Shown piece by piece: positions 15,135-24,578 of a stretch of 64,000 bases of DNA (position 1 is the stretch's first letter; each line of letters opens with the position of its first letter). Under the pieces are notes generated by a model, which worked only from the letters and a program-made list of their open reading frames with translations, did no database searches and had not been told where the DNA came from. Location: assembly GCF_008710135.1 (NCBI RefSeq), contig NZ_VYKK01000012.1:160737-224736 (forward strand), given 5' to 3'. Both the position numbers and the translations under genes were made by a program. The stretch comes from Paenibacillus spiritus. GTDB taxonomy: Bacteria > Bacillota > Bacilli > Paenibacillales > Paenibacillaceae.

Positions 15135-17396
15135 ATGATTCGCATTCTGTATAGAACCCGCCCCGACAGCCGCAGAGCGGACGGCGGACACAGCCGAAGA
15201 ATACGGAAGAGAGGAAGAACGGATGGATCGATATCCCTTTTTCTGATGTTCGCCTTGGCTTTGATCTTTCTGTTCACGGCCGTTCTCATTGACTATTCCC
15301 GAATTGCGGCTGCGAATGTGCAGGGTGAAAGGCTGGCCCGGGCAGCTGTACGTTCCCTGATGTCGATGTATGATGCCGATCTGCAGCAGGCTTACGGACT
15401 CTATGTCTATGGGGGAGAACGTCCCGAAGAAGCCGTAAGCCGGGTATTGAACGGCTCCCTGGAGAGGAGCGGCCGGGATGACATCATGAACATCGTTCCG
15501 CTGACAGCGGACTCGTCTGAAGTGTCTTTGAGCAGGCCGCTCGGCGACTATGCGGTATTCCGGCGGCAAATTGCAGAGGAAATGAAATACAAGGCGCCGA
15601 TCGACACCGCTCTGGAGCTGGCCGGCAAATTCAAAGGCTTATCCGGAGCGATGGAGGAAGCATCCCGAACCACACAACTGTATGCGAATCTTCAACCCTT
15701 GTACGATCAGCGCGAGGCGGCGCTGGACCGGATGCTGGACAATCGGCGTCAAGCGGCTGAAGCTGCAAGGAAGCTGCTGGACCGAATTATGGCGCCTCCC
15801 GGCGGAAGCATTGCCGACAGCGCACTCGGTTCGATTGCGAATGCGGCGGACATCGCGGCGCAGTACCGGGATTACGAAGGCAAGAGTATCTCGGACATGA
15901 ACCGCTCCGAGAAGGAGGCGCCTCGCTATACTGAGGCCATCTCGCGTTACCAGGAGCAGAGAAGCGCCGTTATTGCCGATATCGCCAAGCTTGTCGGGGA
16001 TTACAGCGAGGAGAGTGCGCGTCTGCTGAAGGAGGCCGGTTCGGCCATGGAAGAAGCCGGGAGCCTCAATGCGGAGATGAGGCGGAGAATCGAGGAAGAG
16101 AGAGCTTCGCCCAGGCAGGCCGGATATGCCTCCGCCGACTCTTGGGAGGTGCCCCCGGCAGGCAGCGCGTCCGGCGAAGCGGCGAATCTTCGAGAACAGG
16201 CAGAGCAGCTTCTTCTTCCGGATTCTCTGCTAAGCAGTATGGACGGGTGGCTCTCGGACCAGCGGCAGGCTGCCGACCGGGGAGTTGCGGCCGCAGACCG
16301 GCTGCCCGCAGCACTTGCTCCCTCCGCGGCTCCGGGGGCCGACGGCGAGCGGCTGAAGATCGCCGTTCTGTCGGCGGCAGCCGGCCTTGATGCTTATGTC
16401 CGGGATTATGGCACCTCCGGAACCAGGCTTGAACGGGAGCGAAGGGACGTGGAGAGCCGACGTGCCGGGGATGAGGAGCGCAAGGCGCTGGAACAGGAGG
16501 CCAAGACCAGTCTCGGCCGTCTGTCAGAGGTGCTTGGCCGCCTTCGGTCCGGCGGAGAATCTCAAGCCGGGGCGGAAGCGTTCGCGACAATCCGGCGCTA
16601 TGCGCAGGAGAATGCCGCATTCAACCGCAGCCAGGCTGCTTCGGCCGCACTGCCCGGCGGGGAGAATGACCCCGAAGCGGCAGCCGCCGCTTCGATGAGT
16701 TCCACCGACGCGCTGTACGGCGCGCTCGGTTCGGTCCTTCAGGAAGCGGGCAATCGGCTGTTCCAGAGCGAATATGCCGCGCTTTATTTTCCGGCCTGCA
16801 ATGTTACCTCGCTTGGGACTTCGCCGGAGAGCAGGAACGGACCTGCCGGCGGACCGATCTCCGGCTTGGGACCCGAGGACCAGGAATTGGAGTATGTGCT
16901 GTACGGTCTGGATAAGCCCGGCGCCAACATTGCGGCCGCCTATGCGGAGATCTTCGGCATACGCCTGGCCATCCGGACTATGGAAGGCTTCGCCTCCAAG
17001 GCCGGTCTCGGCCATCCGCTGCTGATCGTTGCGGCAGCCTTGGTATACGGGATTACCGAAGCATTGAAAGATATGGCCTTGCTGTGCAGCAAGGGGTCTA
17101 TCCCGCTGGCCCGTTCCATACCGGCAGAGCTTGCCTACCGGGATTACCTTCGGTTATTCCTGTTCATGCACGGCAGCGGTGAACCGCAGCTTGCCCGGAT
17201 GCTGGCACTGATCCGCTATCATACCGGAGTCAATCCGCAGGAGAGCTGCACCTACGCTTCGGCTACTGTCCGGTTCGGCATCAGGCTGTGGTTTCTTCCG
17301 GGTATCGCGAAGCTGATTCAGTACACGGGAGCGATGCCGGGAGAGACCGAGAACGGAATCCGGTTCCGGTCGGTGCGCGCCGATTTCTCATATTAG
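15135..17396 (+). CDS. Large TadG-like DUF5702-type pilus protein (tad locus 1)
   Basis: A 753-aa membrane-anchored protein. A basic N-terminus (to about 35) is followed by DGSISLFLMFALALIFLFTAVLIDYSRIAAANVQGERLARAAVRSLMSMYDADLQQAYGLYVYG, the start of DUF5702 proteins found in Firmicute tad loci. The middle (about 200-480) is Ala/Glu/Arg-rich and predicted coiled coil; the C-terminus (560-750) contains more hydrophobic helices and a SYDYLRLFLFMHG-like segment. ATG 15135 has AAAGGAGGAC upstream. The role is not known in detail; cell-surface pilus scaffold is an inference. Confidence 0.82.
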   Translation: MIRILYRTRPDSRRADGGHSRRIRKRGRTDGSISLFLMFALALIFLFTAVLIDYSRIAAANVQGERLARAAVRSLMSMYDADLQQAYGLYVYGGERPEEAVSRVLNGSLERSGRDDIMNIVPLTADSSEVSLSRPLGDYAVFRRQIAEEMKYKAPIDTALELAGKFKGLSGAMEEASRTTQLYANLQPLYDQREAALDRMLDNRRQAAEAARKLLDRIMAPPGGSIADSALGSIANAADIAAQYRDYEGKSISDMNRSEKEAPRYTEAISRYQEQRSAVIADIAKLVGDYSEESARLLKEAGSAMEEAGSLNAEMRRRIEEERASPRQAGYASADSWEVPPAGSASGEAANLREQAEQLLLPDSLLSSMDGWLSDQRQAADRGVAAADRLPAALAPSAAPGADGERLKIAVLSAAAGLDAYVRDYGTSGTRLERERRDVESRRAGDEERKALEQEAKTSLGRLSEVLGRLRSGGESQAGAEAFATIRRYAQENAAFNRSQAASAALPGGENDPEAAAAASMSSTDALYGALGSVLQEAGNRLFQSEYAALYFPACNVTSLGTSPESRNGPAGGPISGLGPEDQELEYVLYGLDKPGANIAAAYAEIFGIRLAIRTMEGFASKAGLGHPLLIVAAALVYGITEALKDMALLCSKGSIPLARSIPAELAYRDYLRLFLFMHGSGEPQLARMLALIRYHTGVNPQESCTYASATVRFGIRLWFLPGIAKLIQYTGAMPGETENGIRFRSVRADFSY

Positions 17397-17409
17397 GAAG
17401 GTGAGCGCC

Positions 17410-18420
17410 ATGGGACACATGCGCCGGAGATTGCGGCGGTTATCGGAAACGGAAGGCGTCCTGGTCGTAGAGGCCGCTATGCTGATGCCGTTCTTCCTGC
17501 TCTTCGTGCTGTTCCTGATCTTCATGGTGCAGATGACCCTCTATTCAACGGCGCTTCAGAGTACCGTGTCGGATACGGTAAAGATGACATCAGCCCATTG
17601 GTATCCGGTTAATCTGGCACTTGAAGAGAGAAGAGGAACGAATCAGCCGGCCGGAACGAACCGCGACGCAGAGAAGTCTCAGGCCGGCCGGGAATTGAAC
17701 ACGGGGCAATGGACGGTTCCCCGGCTGTCGATGCAGGAATGGGCTGGGGCCTATGTGTCTGCGCTTCCCTCTCCGCTGAAAGAATGGGTTCGGGAAGCCA
17801 TAGAACGCGGAGAAGGTCCTCTGCAGCGTGTACAGGCGGAGAGTACGGAAGCTGTACTGGACCAGGCGGTCAAGCCGCTCATGAAGCCTTATCTGGCCTC
17901 GGATCTGCTCGACTTTACGCGGCTGCATATATCGAATATTACGATACCGGGCGCAGAGGAAGGGCAGGATGCTTATTTCGGAATACAAGCGAGTTACGCG
18001 CTTCCGATGCAGGTGCCTTTTATTCATAAGCGGATTGTTCTGGAGGCCTCCGCTATGGAACGGGTATGGATCGGCAATAGAGAAGGAGCGTCCGGGGAAG
18101 ATAAGCCGCCGGATTCAACGGATACCATTAGGGTTCTCTCCGTTCCCGACCCGGCCTATCCGGGAAGCAAAGGGAAAATCCGTATAAGGCTGGCACCGAA
18201 TGCATCAGCGAATCTGACCATTTACTATAAGAGCGGCAAGAGCGTTGCCAAGTATTTGGGTTGGAAGAATGCCGATAAGGACGGCTTTATCGAATGGGAA
18301 TGGATTGTGGGCGGCAATACCACCCCGGATACATGGCCTGAGTTCAGGGTCGAGAGTCAGACGGGCGCTGCCGCAGAGGGCCGCTTCCGAGTGATGAAGA
18401 AGCCGGGGCGGGCGCCGTGA
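17410..18420 (+). CDS. TadE-family pilus assembly protein (tad locus 1)
   Basis: A 336-aa protein with the TadE N-terminus EGVLVVEAAMLMPFFLLFVLFLIFMVQMTLYSTALQ, cleaved or anchored like a pseudopilin, and a long extracellular region ending in a beta-rich domain (IRVLSVPDPAYPGSKGKIRIRLAP). GTG 17401 is in frame, but AGGAAGGTG lies over it, so ATG 17410 is preferred. It starts 13 bases after the DUF5702 gene. Confidence 0.83.
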   Translation: MGHMRRRLRRLSETEGVLVVEAAMLMPFFLLFVLFLIFMVQMTLYSTALQSTVSDTVKMTSAHWYPVNLALEERRGTNQPAGTNRDAEKSQAGRELNTGQWTVPRLSMQEWAGAYVSALPSPLKEWVREAIERGEGPLQRVQAESTEAVLDQAVKPLMKPYLASDLLDFTRLHISNITIPGAEEGQDAYFGIQASYALPMQVPFIHKRIVLEASAMERVWIGNREGASGEDKPPDSTDTIRVLSVPDPAYPGSKGKIRIRLAPNASANLTIYYKSGKSVAKYLGWKNADKDGFIEWEWIVGGNTTPDTWPEFRVESQTGAAAEGRFRVMKKPGRAP

Positions 18421-18438
18421 GGCAGAGAGGGGATAGAA

Positions 18439-18954
18439 ATGATCGAACACTGGGAGTTGTTGGGGGTAGCGCCGGTTCTGGCGGCAGCCCTGTGGACGGA
18501 TATCCGCTCCATGAGAATTCCGAACCGGATCACGGTTCCGGCTGCGGCTGGCGGGGTGGCGGTACAGACTGTAATCAGCGGGTGGGACGGTATGACGGCG
18601 GCGCTGGCGGGCGCCGGTGCAGGTCTGATTCTGCTGCTGCTCATGTACGGGATCGGAGCCGTAGGCGCAGGGGATGTTAAGCTCTTCGCTGCCATTGGCG
18701 CCTGGACAGGCGCAGCCTTTACCGTCCAGACCCTTCTGTATTCGCTGTTGTTCGGAGCGGTAATCGGTTGGGGCATTGTGCTGTGGAGACAGGAAGGACT
18801 CAGGCGTCTGCGCACAGCCGCCGGCATGCTGGCCGGAATCTATATCACCCGCAATCCTCGGCTGTATGCCGGATCAGGGCGGGAGGAGATGCTGCGTTTC
18901 CCCTTCATGCTTGCGGTAGTGCCGGGAACCCTCCTGGCTATGTGGGGAGCTTGA
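18439..18954 (+). CDS. tadV: Prepilin peptidase, CpaA/TadV type (A24 family)
   Basis: A 171-aa membrane aspartic protease that removes the prepilin leader. Both catalytic aspartates are present: TDIRSMRIPN (Asp21) and GAGDVKLFAAIGAW (Asp near 80), in the A24 context. Six hydrophobic segments. It lacks the methylase domain of PilD, as usual for TadV. It is the only prepilin peptidase in the window and would have to serve both pilus loci. Confidence 0.92.
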   Translation: MIEHWELLGVAPVLAAALWTDIRSMRIPNRITVPAAAGGVAVQTVISGWDGMTAALAGAGAGLILLLLMYGIGAVGAGDVKLFAAIGAWTGAAFTVQTLLYSLLFGAVIGWGIVLWRQEGLRRLRTAAGMLAGIYITRNPRLYAGSGREEMLRFPFMLAVVPGTLLAMWGA

Positions 18955-18982
18955 TTCAGAGAAGCGGGGTAGAGGAGGGAAG

Positions 18983-20611
18983 ATGTTGTTTGGATTGACG
19001 CGGGATTTTGTACAGCTGGAAGGATTCCGGATGGTGTTGGGGCGCAGCGGCGGATTGCCGGCAGAAGAACTGAACCCGGTAGAAGTACGGATGCTCGGTT
19101 CGAAGGAGATTGCCCATCATCTGCCCTTCTATCTCAAAGAGATCGACTTCAACGCCACTCTGGAATATTCGCTCTGCGGGGCGAAGATGCTGTCTTCTTT
19201 AATGAAGAGCGGAAAAATGGGCCTTACGGAATTTTATGCTCTGCTGTTGCAGATCGCAGAAGCGCTCGAAGAGGGGATTCTTCATATGCTAAGACCCGAA
19301 CAGTATGCGCTGCACGAAGATTATATCTTTGTGGACGGCGAGCTTGGAACAGGACGGGTGTATCTGACCTACATTCCGCTGCGGCGGAATCCGGGAGAAG
19401 GGGAACTGGCCGAGCGTGTACTGCGGCTGACCTCTTCGCTTTTGAAGGGCATTACCGAGCTTAGGGGTGATGGTATCCAGCGAATTCTTCATTATTCCGG
19501 CAGCGAAGAGTTCACGATCAACGGTTGGAAAGTCCTTCTCTCCGCTCTGCTGTCCGGGGAGAGCGGACTGCCGGGTCTTCTGAGAGAGAAGCAGGAGCCC
19601 CTTCTATCGGAGGGGACTATGAGGACCATCTCTCCGCTGCCTGCGCAGGAAGCCGAGAAGAGGGCGAGCCCCGCGGAGCCGACGGATTGGTTCAAGGGAT
19701 ATCCGCTCTTTGGAACCGGGGAGTCTGCGGCTGTCGGAGAACAGGCGGCCGGGTGGTCGATGGGGCGTATGGGACGGAAGAAGGGAAGGGAGAATGAGCT
19801 TTCCCGGAAGGAGGAATCGGCCGAAGGGGAAGAAGGCGACAGTGCCGGAAGGCGGCAGAGCGGGAACCGTCCGGTTTGGATAGCAGGCTGCGTTCTGGCG
19901 GATCTGCTGCTCTGGCGCTATGGATACCTGAACCACCCTGGCCGTGCAGCTCTGGCTGCGGCAGGAGCGGGAACGCTGGCTTTGGGCTTTCTGGCCTGGG
20001 CAGCCTGGAGAGGCGGCCAAGGGGAAGCGGAGCCCGGCGGGAAGGCGGCCTCGGAACCTTACGAAGCGGAAGGCTTGACTTTGAAGCCGCAAGCTTCTCT
20101 TCCAACCAAGCCATCCGCTCGGCCTGTTGCGGCTATACAGGTGGATTGTGATTCGTCCGACCTAACGACCGGCCTAACGTCCGGTCTGACGGGCGAGAGC
20201 CAGAAAGAGCGTCCAGCCAGATTCGATGAACCGGCTACGACGCTGCTTGTCCGGGAACCGGAAGGGAGGAAGAGAGGCGAGAACCGCTTCCAGCCGTTTC
20301 TTGAGCGAACCCGGGAAGGGACAGATGGCGTGGAAGTGATCCCGCTGAACCGGGGCAGCTTCATTATCGGCCGCTCCAGAGAGGCGGCTCAATACATGGA
20401 GGATACAGAAGGGGCGTCGCGCGTTCATGCCGAACTCTCCCGCAGCGGCGGTACGTATGTACTTAAGGATCTGGATTCCCGCAACGGAACACGGCTTGGC
20501 GATGAGCCGCTGATTCCCTACAAGGAGTATCCTCTCCAAGAAGGAGATGTGTTCACCATAGCGGGCGGGCGCTACCTGTTCCGGGCGGGTCAATCTCTGG
20601 ACTTCAGATGA
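18983..20611 (+). CDS. DUF6382-FHA protein (tad locus 1)
   Basis: A 542-aa protein. Residues 1-185 form the domain that accompanies FHA in Firmicute tad operons (MLFGLTRDFVQLEG; YLTYIPLRR). A central Arg/Gly/Ser linker contains two adjacent hydrophobic segments (about 300-335), and the C-terminus is a clear FHA domain (SFIIGRSREAAQYMEDTEGASRVHAEL; DLDSRNGTRLGDEPL). FHA domains bind phosphothreonine, so Ser/Thr kinase control of the pilus is inferred. ATG 18983 has GGAGGGAAG upstream. Its end overlaps the convergent epimerase gene by 22 bases. Confidence 0.82.
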   Translation: MLFGLTRDFVQLEGFRMVLGRSGGLPAEELNPVEVRMLGSKEIAHHLPFYLKEIDFNATLEYSLCGAKMLSSLMKSGKMGLTEFYALLLQIAEALEEGILHMLRPEQYALHEDYIFVDGELGTGRVYLTYIPLRRNPGEGELAERVLRLTSSLLKGITELRGDGIQRILHYSGSEEFTINGWKVLLSALLSGESGLPGLLREKQEPLLSEGTMRTISPLPAQEAEKRASPAEPTDWFKGYPLFGTGESAAVGEQAAGWSMGRMGRKKGRENELSRKEESAEGEEGDSAGRRQSGNRPVWIAGCVLADLLLWRYGYLNHPGRAALAAAGAGTLALGFLAWAAWRGGQGEAEPGGKAASEPYEAEGLTLKPQASLPTKPSARPVAAIQVDCDSSDLTTGLTSGLTGESQKERPARFDEPATTLLVREPEGRKRGENRFQPFLERTREGTDGVEVIPLNRGSFIIGRSREAAQYMEDTEGASRVHAELSRSGGTYVLKDLDSRNGTRLGDEPLIPYKEYPLQEGDVFTIAGGRYLFRAGQSLDFR

Positions 20612-21495
20612 CGAAGGGCAGAATCAAGCTTGGGATAGCCAAAGTTAAACCCGGCCTCCTGAAGCTTGGCGGGCAGCACCCGCTGGCCCCTGAGCAGAAC
20701 CTGTGACAGCTCGCCGAGAGCGGTCTTCAGCAGAGCGGCCGGAAGAGGGAACCAGTAGGGCCGCTGGTAGACGCGGGCAACGGTTCTGCCGAATTCCGCA
20801 TTGGTTACAGGGATAGGCGCTACGGCATTGACGGGGCCCGATAAGACGGGATTCAGGGAGCAGTAATCGATCAGGGCTATCATATCGTCCTCGTGAATCC
20901 AGGACATCCACTGCCGTCCGGTACCGATCCGTCCCCCGAATCCAAGCAGAAAGGGCAGCTTCATCTTCGGAAAAGCGCCTCCCTTGCTGCCCAGCACAAT
21001 GCCGGTGCGCAGCTTGACGAGCCGGACTCCGTGGTAGGAACGGTCCGCGGCATCCTCCCATTCCTTGACGACTTCAGACGGGAAGTCGGAGACACGGGAA
21101 GGTGAAGCTTCCGTGAATACGGCTGACTCGGATGTGCCGTAGATCGCAACGGCTGAAGCCTGAATAACGGCTTCCGGGAGTCTGTGCAGCGAGTCCAGCA
21201 AAGACCCGGCAGCGGCGACAGTCTTCAACCGGGATTCCATAATGAGCCGCTTGTTGTCTGGACTCCAGCGCTGGCTGAGTGTGGCTCCGGCCAGGTTAAC
21301 GAGGACCCGGCAGCCTTCAGCCGGAGACGGATCGGCCTGCAATTCATTCCAGGTAAGATAGACTGCACCGGGCACGATGCTATCTTTTCCGGGCAGGCTC
21401 CGGCCAATGATCAGCACCTCATGTCCCGCCTGAATCCAGAACTTGGCGAGTGCCGATCCGATATAGCCGGTGCCTCCGCAAATGGCTGCTTTCAT
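20590..21495 (-). CDS. TIGR01777-family NAD-dependent epimerase (YfcH-like)
   Basis: A 301-aa short-chain-dehydrogenase-like protein. The nucleotide-binding motif is GGTGYIGSALAKFW at residues 7-20, followed by VNLAGATLSQRWSPDNKRLIMESRL, ASAVAIYGTSESAVFTEAS and the family block GGRIGTGRQWMSWIHEDDMIAL. The C-terminus RGQRVLPAKLQEAGFNFGYPKLDSAL fits the DUF1731 end. Substrate unknown for the family. It is transcribed against tad locus 1 and divergently from nfo. Confidence 0.92.
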   Translation of the reverse strand: MKAAICGGTGYIGSALAKFWIQAGHEVLIIGRSLPGKDSIVPGAVYLTWNELQADPSPAEGCRVLVNLAGATLSQRWSPDNKRLIMESRLKTVAAAGSLLDSLHRLPEAVIQASAVAIYGTSESAVFTEASPSRVSDFPSEVVKEWEDAADRSYHGVRLVKLRTGIVLGSKGGAFPKMKLPFLLGFGGRIGTGRQWMSWIHEDDMIALIDYCSLNPVLSGPVNAVAPIPVTNAEFGRTVARVYQRPYWFPLPAALLKTALGELSQVLLRGQRVLPAKLQEAGFNFGYPKLDSALRHLKSRD

Positions 21496-21577
21496 GGAGT
21501 GCCTCCTGTGTGGATGGATTTCTTATCCCAATCACGATAAAATAAGCTGTAATTCGTGAAGAAAGAGGGATAGCTGA

Positions 21578-22699
21578 ATGCTGAAGATAGGTTCGCATGT
21601 GTCGTGCGCGGCGAAAGGGCTCCTGAGCGCGGCCAACGAAGCCCAGGAATACGGATCAAGTTCATTTATGATATATACGGGTGCGCCTCAGAATACGCGC
21701 CGCAAACCGATTGAAACGATGTATGTAGAGGAAGGCCGGGCATTCATGAACGCTAACGGCGTGGACGAGATTGTCGTGCATGCTCCCTATATCATTAACC
21801 TCGGCTCCTACAAAAATCACACGTACCAGCTGGCCGTCGATTTTCTCCAGGAGGAGATTCATCGAACCCATGCCCTTGGTGTTAAGCATATTGTGCTGCA
21901 TCCCGGCGCTTATACGGACAAGGATGCGGAATACGGAATTCAGCGGATTGCCGACGGACTGAACGAGGTGCTGAACGGAACCCGGGAGACGGATGTTCAT
22001 ATCGCTCTGGAGACCATGGCGGGCAAAGGAACCGAGATTGGCCGCAGCTTTGAGGAGATTGCTTCTATTATAGACCGGGTGGAGCATAATGAGCGGTTGT
22101 CGGTCTGCCTGGATACCTGCCATATCCATGATGCCGGCTACGATATTGTCGGCGATCTTGACGGTGTGCTTCAGGAATTCGATCGGATTGTCGGATTAGA
22201 CCGCATCGGCGTGGTGCACATCAATGACAGCAAGAATCCGGTCGGCTCCCGCAAAGACCGGCATACGCCAATCGGCTCCGGCTGGATCGGCTATGAGACG
22301 CTCAACCGGGTCGTCCATCATGAGCTGCTTGAGGGTCTGCCTTTTATTCTGGAGACGCCTTGGATCGGAAAGGATGCCAAGACCCAGCGTCCGATGTACG
22401 AGGCCGAGATTGCGCTGCTTCGGGGCAATGTCGGCGAACGCTTCGGCGGAGAGTTTCTTGCACAGGTGGAGGAGCTTCATGCTTTCTTTGCCCAACGGGA
22501 CATTGCGCCCCGTCCGTATGTGCTGGGGGTCTGGAACGTTCTGAAGAGCGATGCCAAGGCCAAGAAGGCTGATCCCCGCGAGCCGCTGGAACGGCTCTAT
22601 GATATGGTGACAGAAGCCGCCCTCTTCCCGGAACTTAGCGAAGAAGCGATCAATCACCGGCTGATGGTGTGGCTGGCCGGCAAGGAGATGAACAACTAA
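21578..22699 (+). CDS. nfo: Endonuclease IV (apurinic/apyrimidinic endonuclease) with C-terminal extension
   Basis: Zinc enzyme that cuts DNA 5' of abasic sites. The metal-ligand motifs are all present: [54 protein letters not shown] and FILETPW. The catalytic part ends near residue 280, yet the protein is 373 aa, about 75-90 residues longer than the 280-300 aa usual for Nfo. The extra tail ([42 protein letters not shown]) is helical and charged with no family I recognise. The stop lies next to the purU start. Confidence 0.93.
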   Translation: MLKIGSHVSCAAKGLLSAANEAQEYGSSSFMIYTGAPQNTRRKPIETMYVEEGRAFMNANGVDEIVVHAPYIINLGSYKNHTYQLAVDFLQEEIHRTHALGVKHIVLHPGAYTDKDAEYGIQRIADGLNEVLNGTRETDVHIALETMAGKGTEIGRSFEEIASIIDRVEHNERLSVCLDTCHIHDAGYDIVGDLDGVLQEFDRIVGLDRIGVVHINDSKNPVGSRKDRHTPIGSGWIGYETLNRVVHHELLEGLPFILETPWIGKDAKTQRPMYEAEIALLRGNVGERFGGEFLAQVEELHAFFAQRDIAPRPYVLGVWNVLKSDAKAKKADPREPLERLYDMVTEAALFPELSEEAINHRLMVWLAGKEMNN

Positions 22700-22701
22700 T
22701 C

Positions 22702-23601
22702 ATGGAACTTCACGTTAAACCAGAACATTCATCAAATACTAGCGCTTATCCGGAGAGAGCCCGGATGCTGATCTCCTGTCCCGACGGTCCGGGCATCGTG
22801 GCGGCGGTATCCCGCTTCCTGTTCGATCATGAAGCCAACATCGTCCAGTCGGACCAGTATACAATGGACCCTGCGGGCGGCATGTTCTTTATGCGGATCG
22901 AGTTTGATCTGCCCGGTCTCGATGACAGGCTTGAACAGCTAAAGACCGAGTTCGCGGAGATTGCCGGCCGGTTCTCGATGAATTGGCAGATTTTCCAGGT
23001 AAGCCACAAGAAACGGCTGGCCATCTTTGTATCCAAAGAAGACCACTGTCTGGTTGAACTGCTCTGGCAATGGCAGGCCGGCGATCTGGACGCCGATATC
23101 GCACTGGTTGTCAGCAACCACCCGGATATGAAGGAATACGTGGAATCCTTCGGTATTCCCTATCATCATATCCCGGTAACGGCGGAGACGAAGACCGAGG
23201 CCGAGCGCCGCCAGCTCGAGGTAATCGGCAATGATATTGATGTAATTATTCTGGCTCGTTATATGCAGATTATCTCTCCGGCCTTCATTGAGCATTACCG
23301 GCACCGGATTATCAATATCCATCATTCGTTCCTGCCCGCTTTTGTCGGCGGCAAGCCTTATGCCCAGGCTTACGCCCGCGGAGTGAAGATTATCGGAGCG
23401 ACCGCCCACTATGTTACTGAAGAACTCGACGGCGGACCGATTATTGAACAGGACGTGCAGCGGGTCAGTCACCGCGACGACGTGAACGAGCTGAAGCGCA
23501 TCGGTCGGACGATTGAGCGCGTAGTGCTGGCCCGGGCCGTCAAATGGCATATTGAAGATCGGATTCTGGTACATCAGAACAAGACGGTCGTATTTAATTA
23601 G
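22702..23601 (+). CDS. purU: Formyltetrahydrofolate deformylase
   Basis: A 299-aa enzyme that hydrolyses 10-formyl-THF to formate and THF, supplying formate for PurT-type purine synthesis. The N-terminal ACT domain reads ISCPDGPGIVAAVSRFLFDHEAN. The catalytic transferase core holds NIHHSFLPAF (Asn/His), VGGKPYAQAYARGVKIIGATAHYVTEELDGGPI (Asp) and the QDVQRVSHRDD block. ATG 22702 is two bases past the nfo stop; the ribosome site AAGGAGAT lies 13 bases upstream, so coupling is likely. Confidence 0.94.
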   Translation: MELHVKPEHSSNTSAYPERARMLISCPDGPGIVAAVSRFLFDHEANIVQSDQYTMDPAGGMFFMRIEFDLPGLDDRLEQLKTEFAEIAGRFSMNWQIFQVSHKKRLAIFVSKEDHCLVELLWQWQAGDLDADIALVVSNHPDMKEYVESFGIPYHHIPVTAETKTEAERRQLEVIGNDIDVIILARYMQIISPAFIEHYRHRIINIHHSFLPAFVGGKPYAQAYARGVKIIGATAHYVTEELDGGPIIEQDVQRVSHRDDVNELKRIGRTIERVVLARAVKWHIEDRILVHQNKTVVFN

Positions 23602-23608
23602 TCTATTC

Positions 23609-23638
23609 CCGGCGGGGTGCCCGCCCTGCCGGTCTTTT
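23609..23638 (+). terminator. Probable terminator after purU
   Basis: GGCGGG (23611-23616) and CCCGCC (23620-23625), flanked by CCGG words, precede TTTTT (23634-23638). The T-tract is eight bases from the stem, so efficiency is uncertain. Confidence 0.5.
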
Positions 23639-23696
23639 TAAGCAAGAATCCCCTCCTGCCTCACGCTCTTTTCCATTCCCATATGTCTCTCCCGCA

Positions 23697-23738
23697 GGTA
23701 AAAAAGCATTTTACCACATTTTGGATAATGATATCCAA
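23697..23738. promoter_or_regulatory. Two adjacent dyads upstream of tad locus 2
   Basis: GGTAAAA/TTTTACC (23697-23703 and 23709-23715, five-base centre) is followed after five bases by TTGGATA/TATCCAA (23721-23727 and 23732-23738, four-base centre). Both are perfect 7-bp palindromes in an AT-rich stretch about 100 bases before the first gene of the locus. They look like operators of a dimeric regulator or small hairpins; the regulator is unknown. Confidence 0.5.
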
Positions 23739-23830
23739 GGTGTGTTTTGTCATGTCTGCCGGAGGGAAATGTGGAGGAGCGATGAGGAGGGAGGAACAAA
23801 AAGGCAGGAGTTGAAAGGAGGGGCGGCAAA

Positions 23831-24550
23831 ATGCCCTCGAGAAGTCAATGGCTCCGCCGGAACGTCATTCTGGCTGTTCTCGTTCTGGTGACGGGTTTCG
23901 GCGGTTTGCTGGCATACGATCTATATATTAAGCCTTATGTGCTGGCCCGGACCGTCGTCAAGGTGAAAGTGGCAGATTATGGACTGCTTCCGAAGAACCG
24001 GGTGCTGCTTGCCTCGGACCTGTACCTTGATTCTGTACAGTCCCAGGATGTCCCGGAGGGAGCGCTGGTGTCGCTTGGACAGGCGGAAGGCAAGATGGCC
24101 AATGTCAGTCTTACCGACGGTATGATTCTGACAGAGTCGCTTGTGGACGTAAGCAACCTGGAACCGGGGCCCGGAGAGGGGATTTTTCCGGTGCCCAAGG
24201 AGAGTATTTATGCAATCAACGGGTCTCTGCGAAGCCGGGACAAGGTGGATCTGTACCTTATTCAAGGTTCCGCGGACAGGCCGCTGGCCCGCGGCGAAGG
24301 CGGGGAGCTCTCCGGGAACGAAGTCCAGCCGCCGTCCGGAAGTCTGTTCCTGAGCGGCGTGACAGTCAATTATGTCCGCACCGAGGATAACAATGATGTA
24401 AGAGATACCGAGAACGGGAATGACAACCACCGCTTTACCTCGACCGGTAAAGTGGCGGTTCCCGAGCTTAGGCTTGCCCGGAAGGACGGCGAAGCATTGG
24501 TCAAAGCCCTGGGCAGCGGATGCAGAATCTGGATTGTGCGCGTGGAGTAG
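23831..24550 (+). CDS. CpaB-like SAF protein (tad locus 2)
   Basis: A 239-aa membrane-anchored protein. One N-terminal segment (VILAVLVLVTGFGGLLAYDL) is followed by a SAF-like region (LLPKNRVLLASDLYLDSVQSQDVPEGALVSLGQAEGKMANVSLTDGMILTESLV), the fold of CpaB/RcpC pilus assembly proteins. The middle and C-terminus are acidic and extracellular. GGAGGGGCGGCAAA before ATG 23831 is a fair ribosome site. It opens the second tad-like locus; locus 1 lacks such a gene. Confidence 0.75.
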   Translation: MPSRSQWLRRNVILAVLVLVTGFGGLLAYDLYIKPYVLARTVVKVKVADYGLLPKNRVLLASDLYLDSVQSQDVPEGALVSLGQAEGKMANVSLTDGMILTESLVDVSNLEPGPGEGIFPVPKESIYAINGSLRSRDKVDLYLIQGSADRPLARGEGGELSGNEVQPPSGSLFLSGVTVNYVRTEDNNDVRDTENGNDNHRFTSTGKVAVPELRLARKDGEALVKALGSGCRIWIVRVE

Positions 24551-24578
24551 GCAAGCAGATCAGAAAGGTGGAACTCTC

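Noticed and set aside
23617..23829. Two ORFs of about 65 aa, one per strand, between purU and tad locus 2
   Set aside because: Neither has a plausible ribosome site, and both run over the dyads and terminator; composition is not coding-like.
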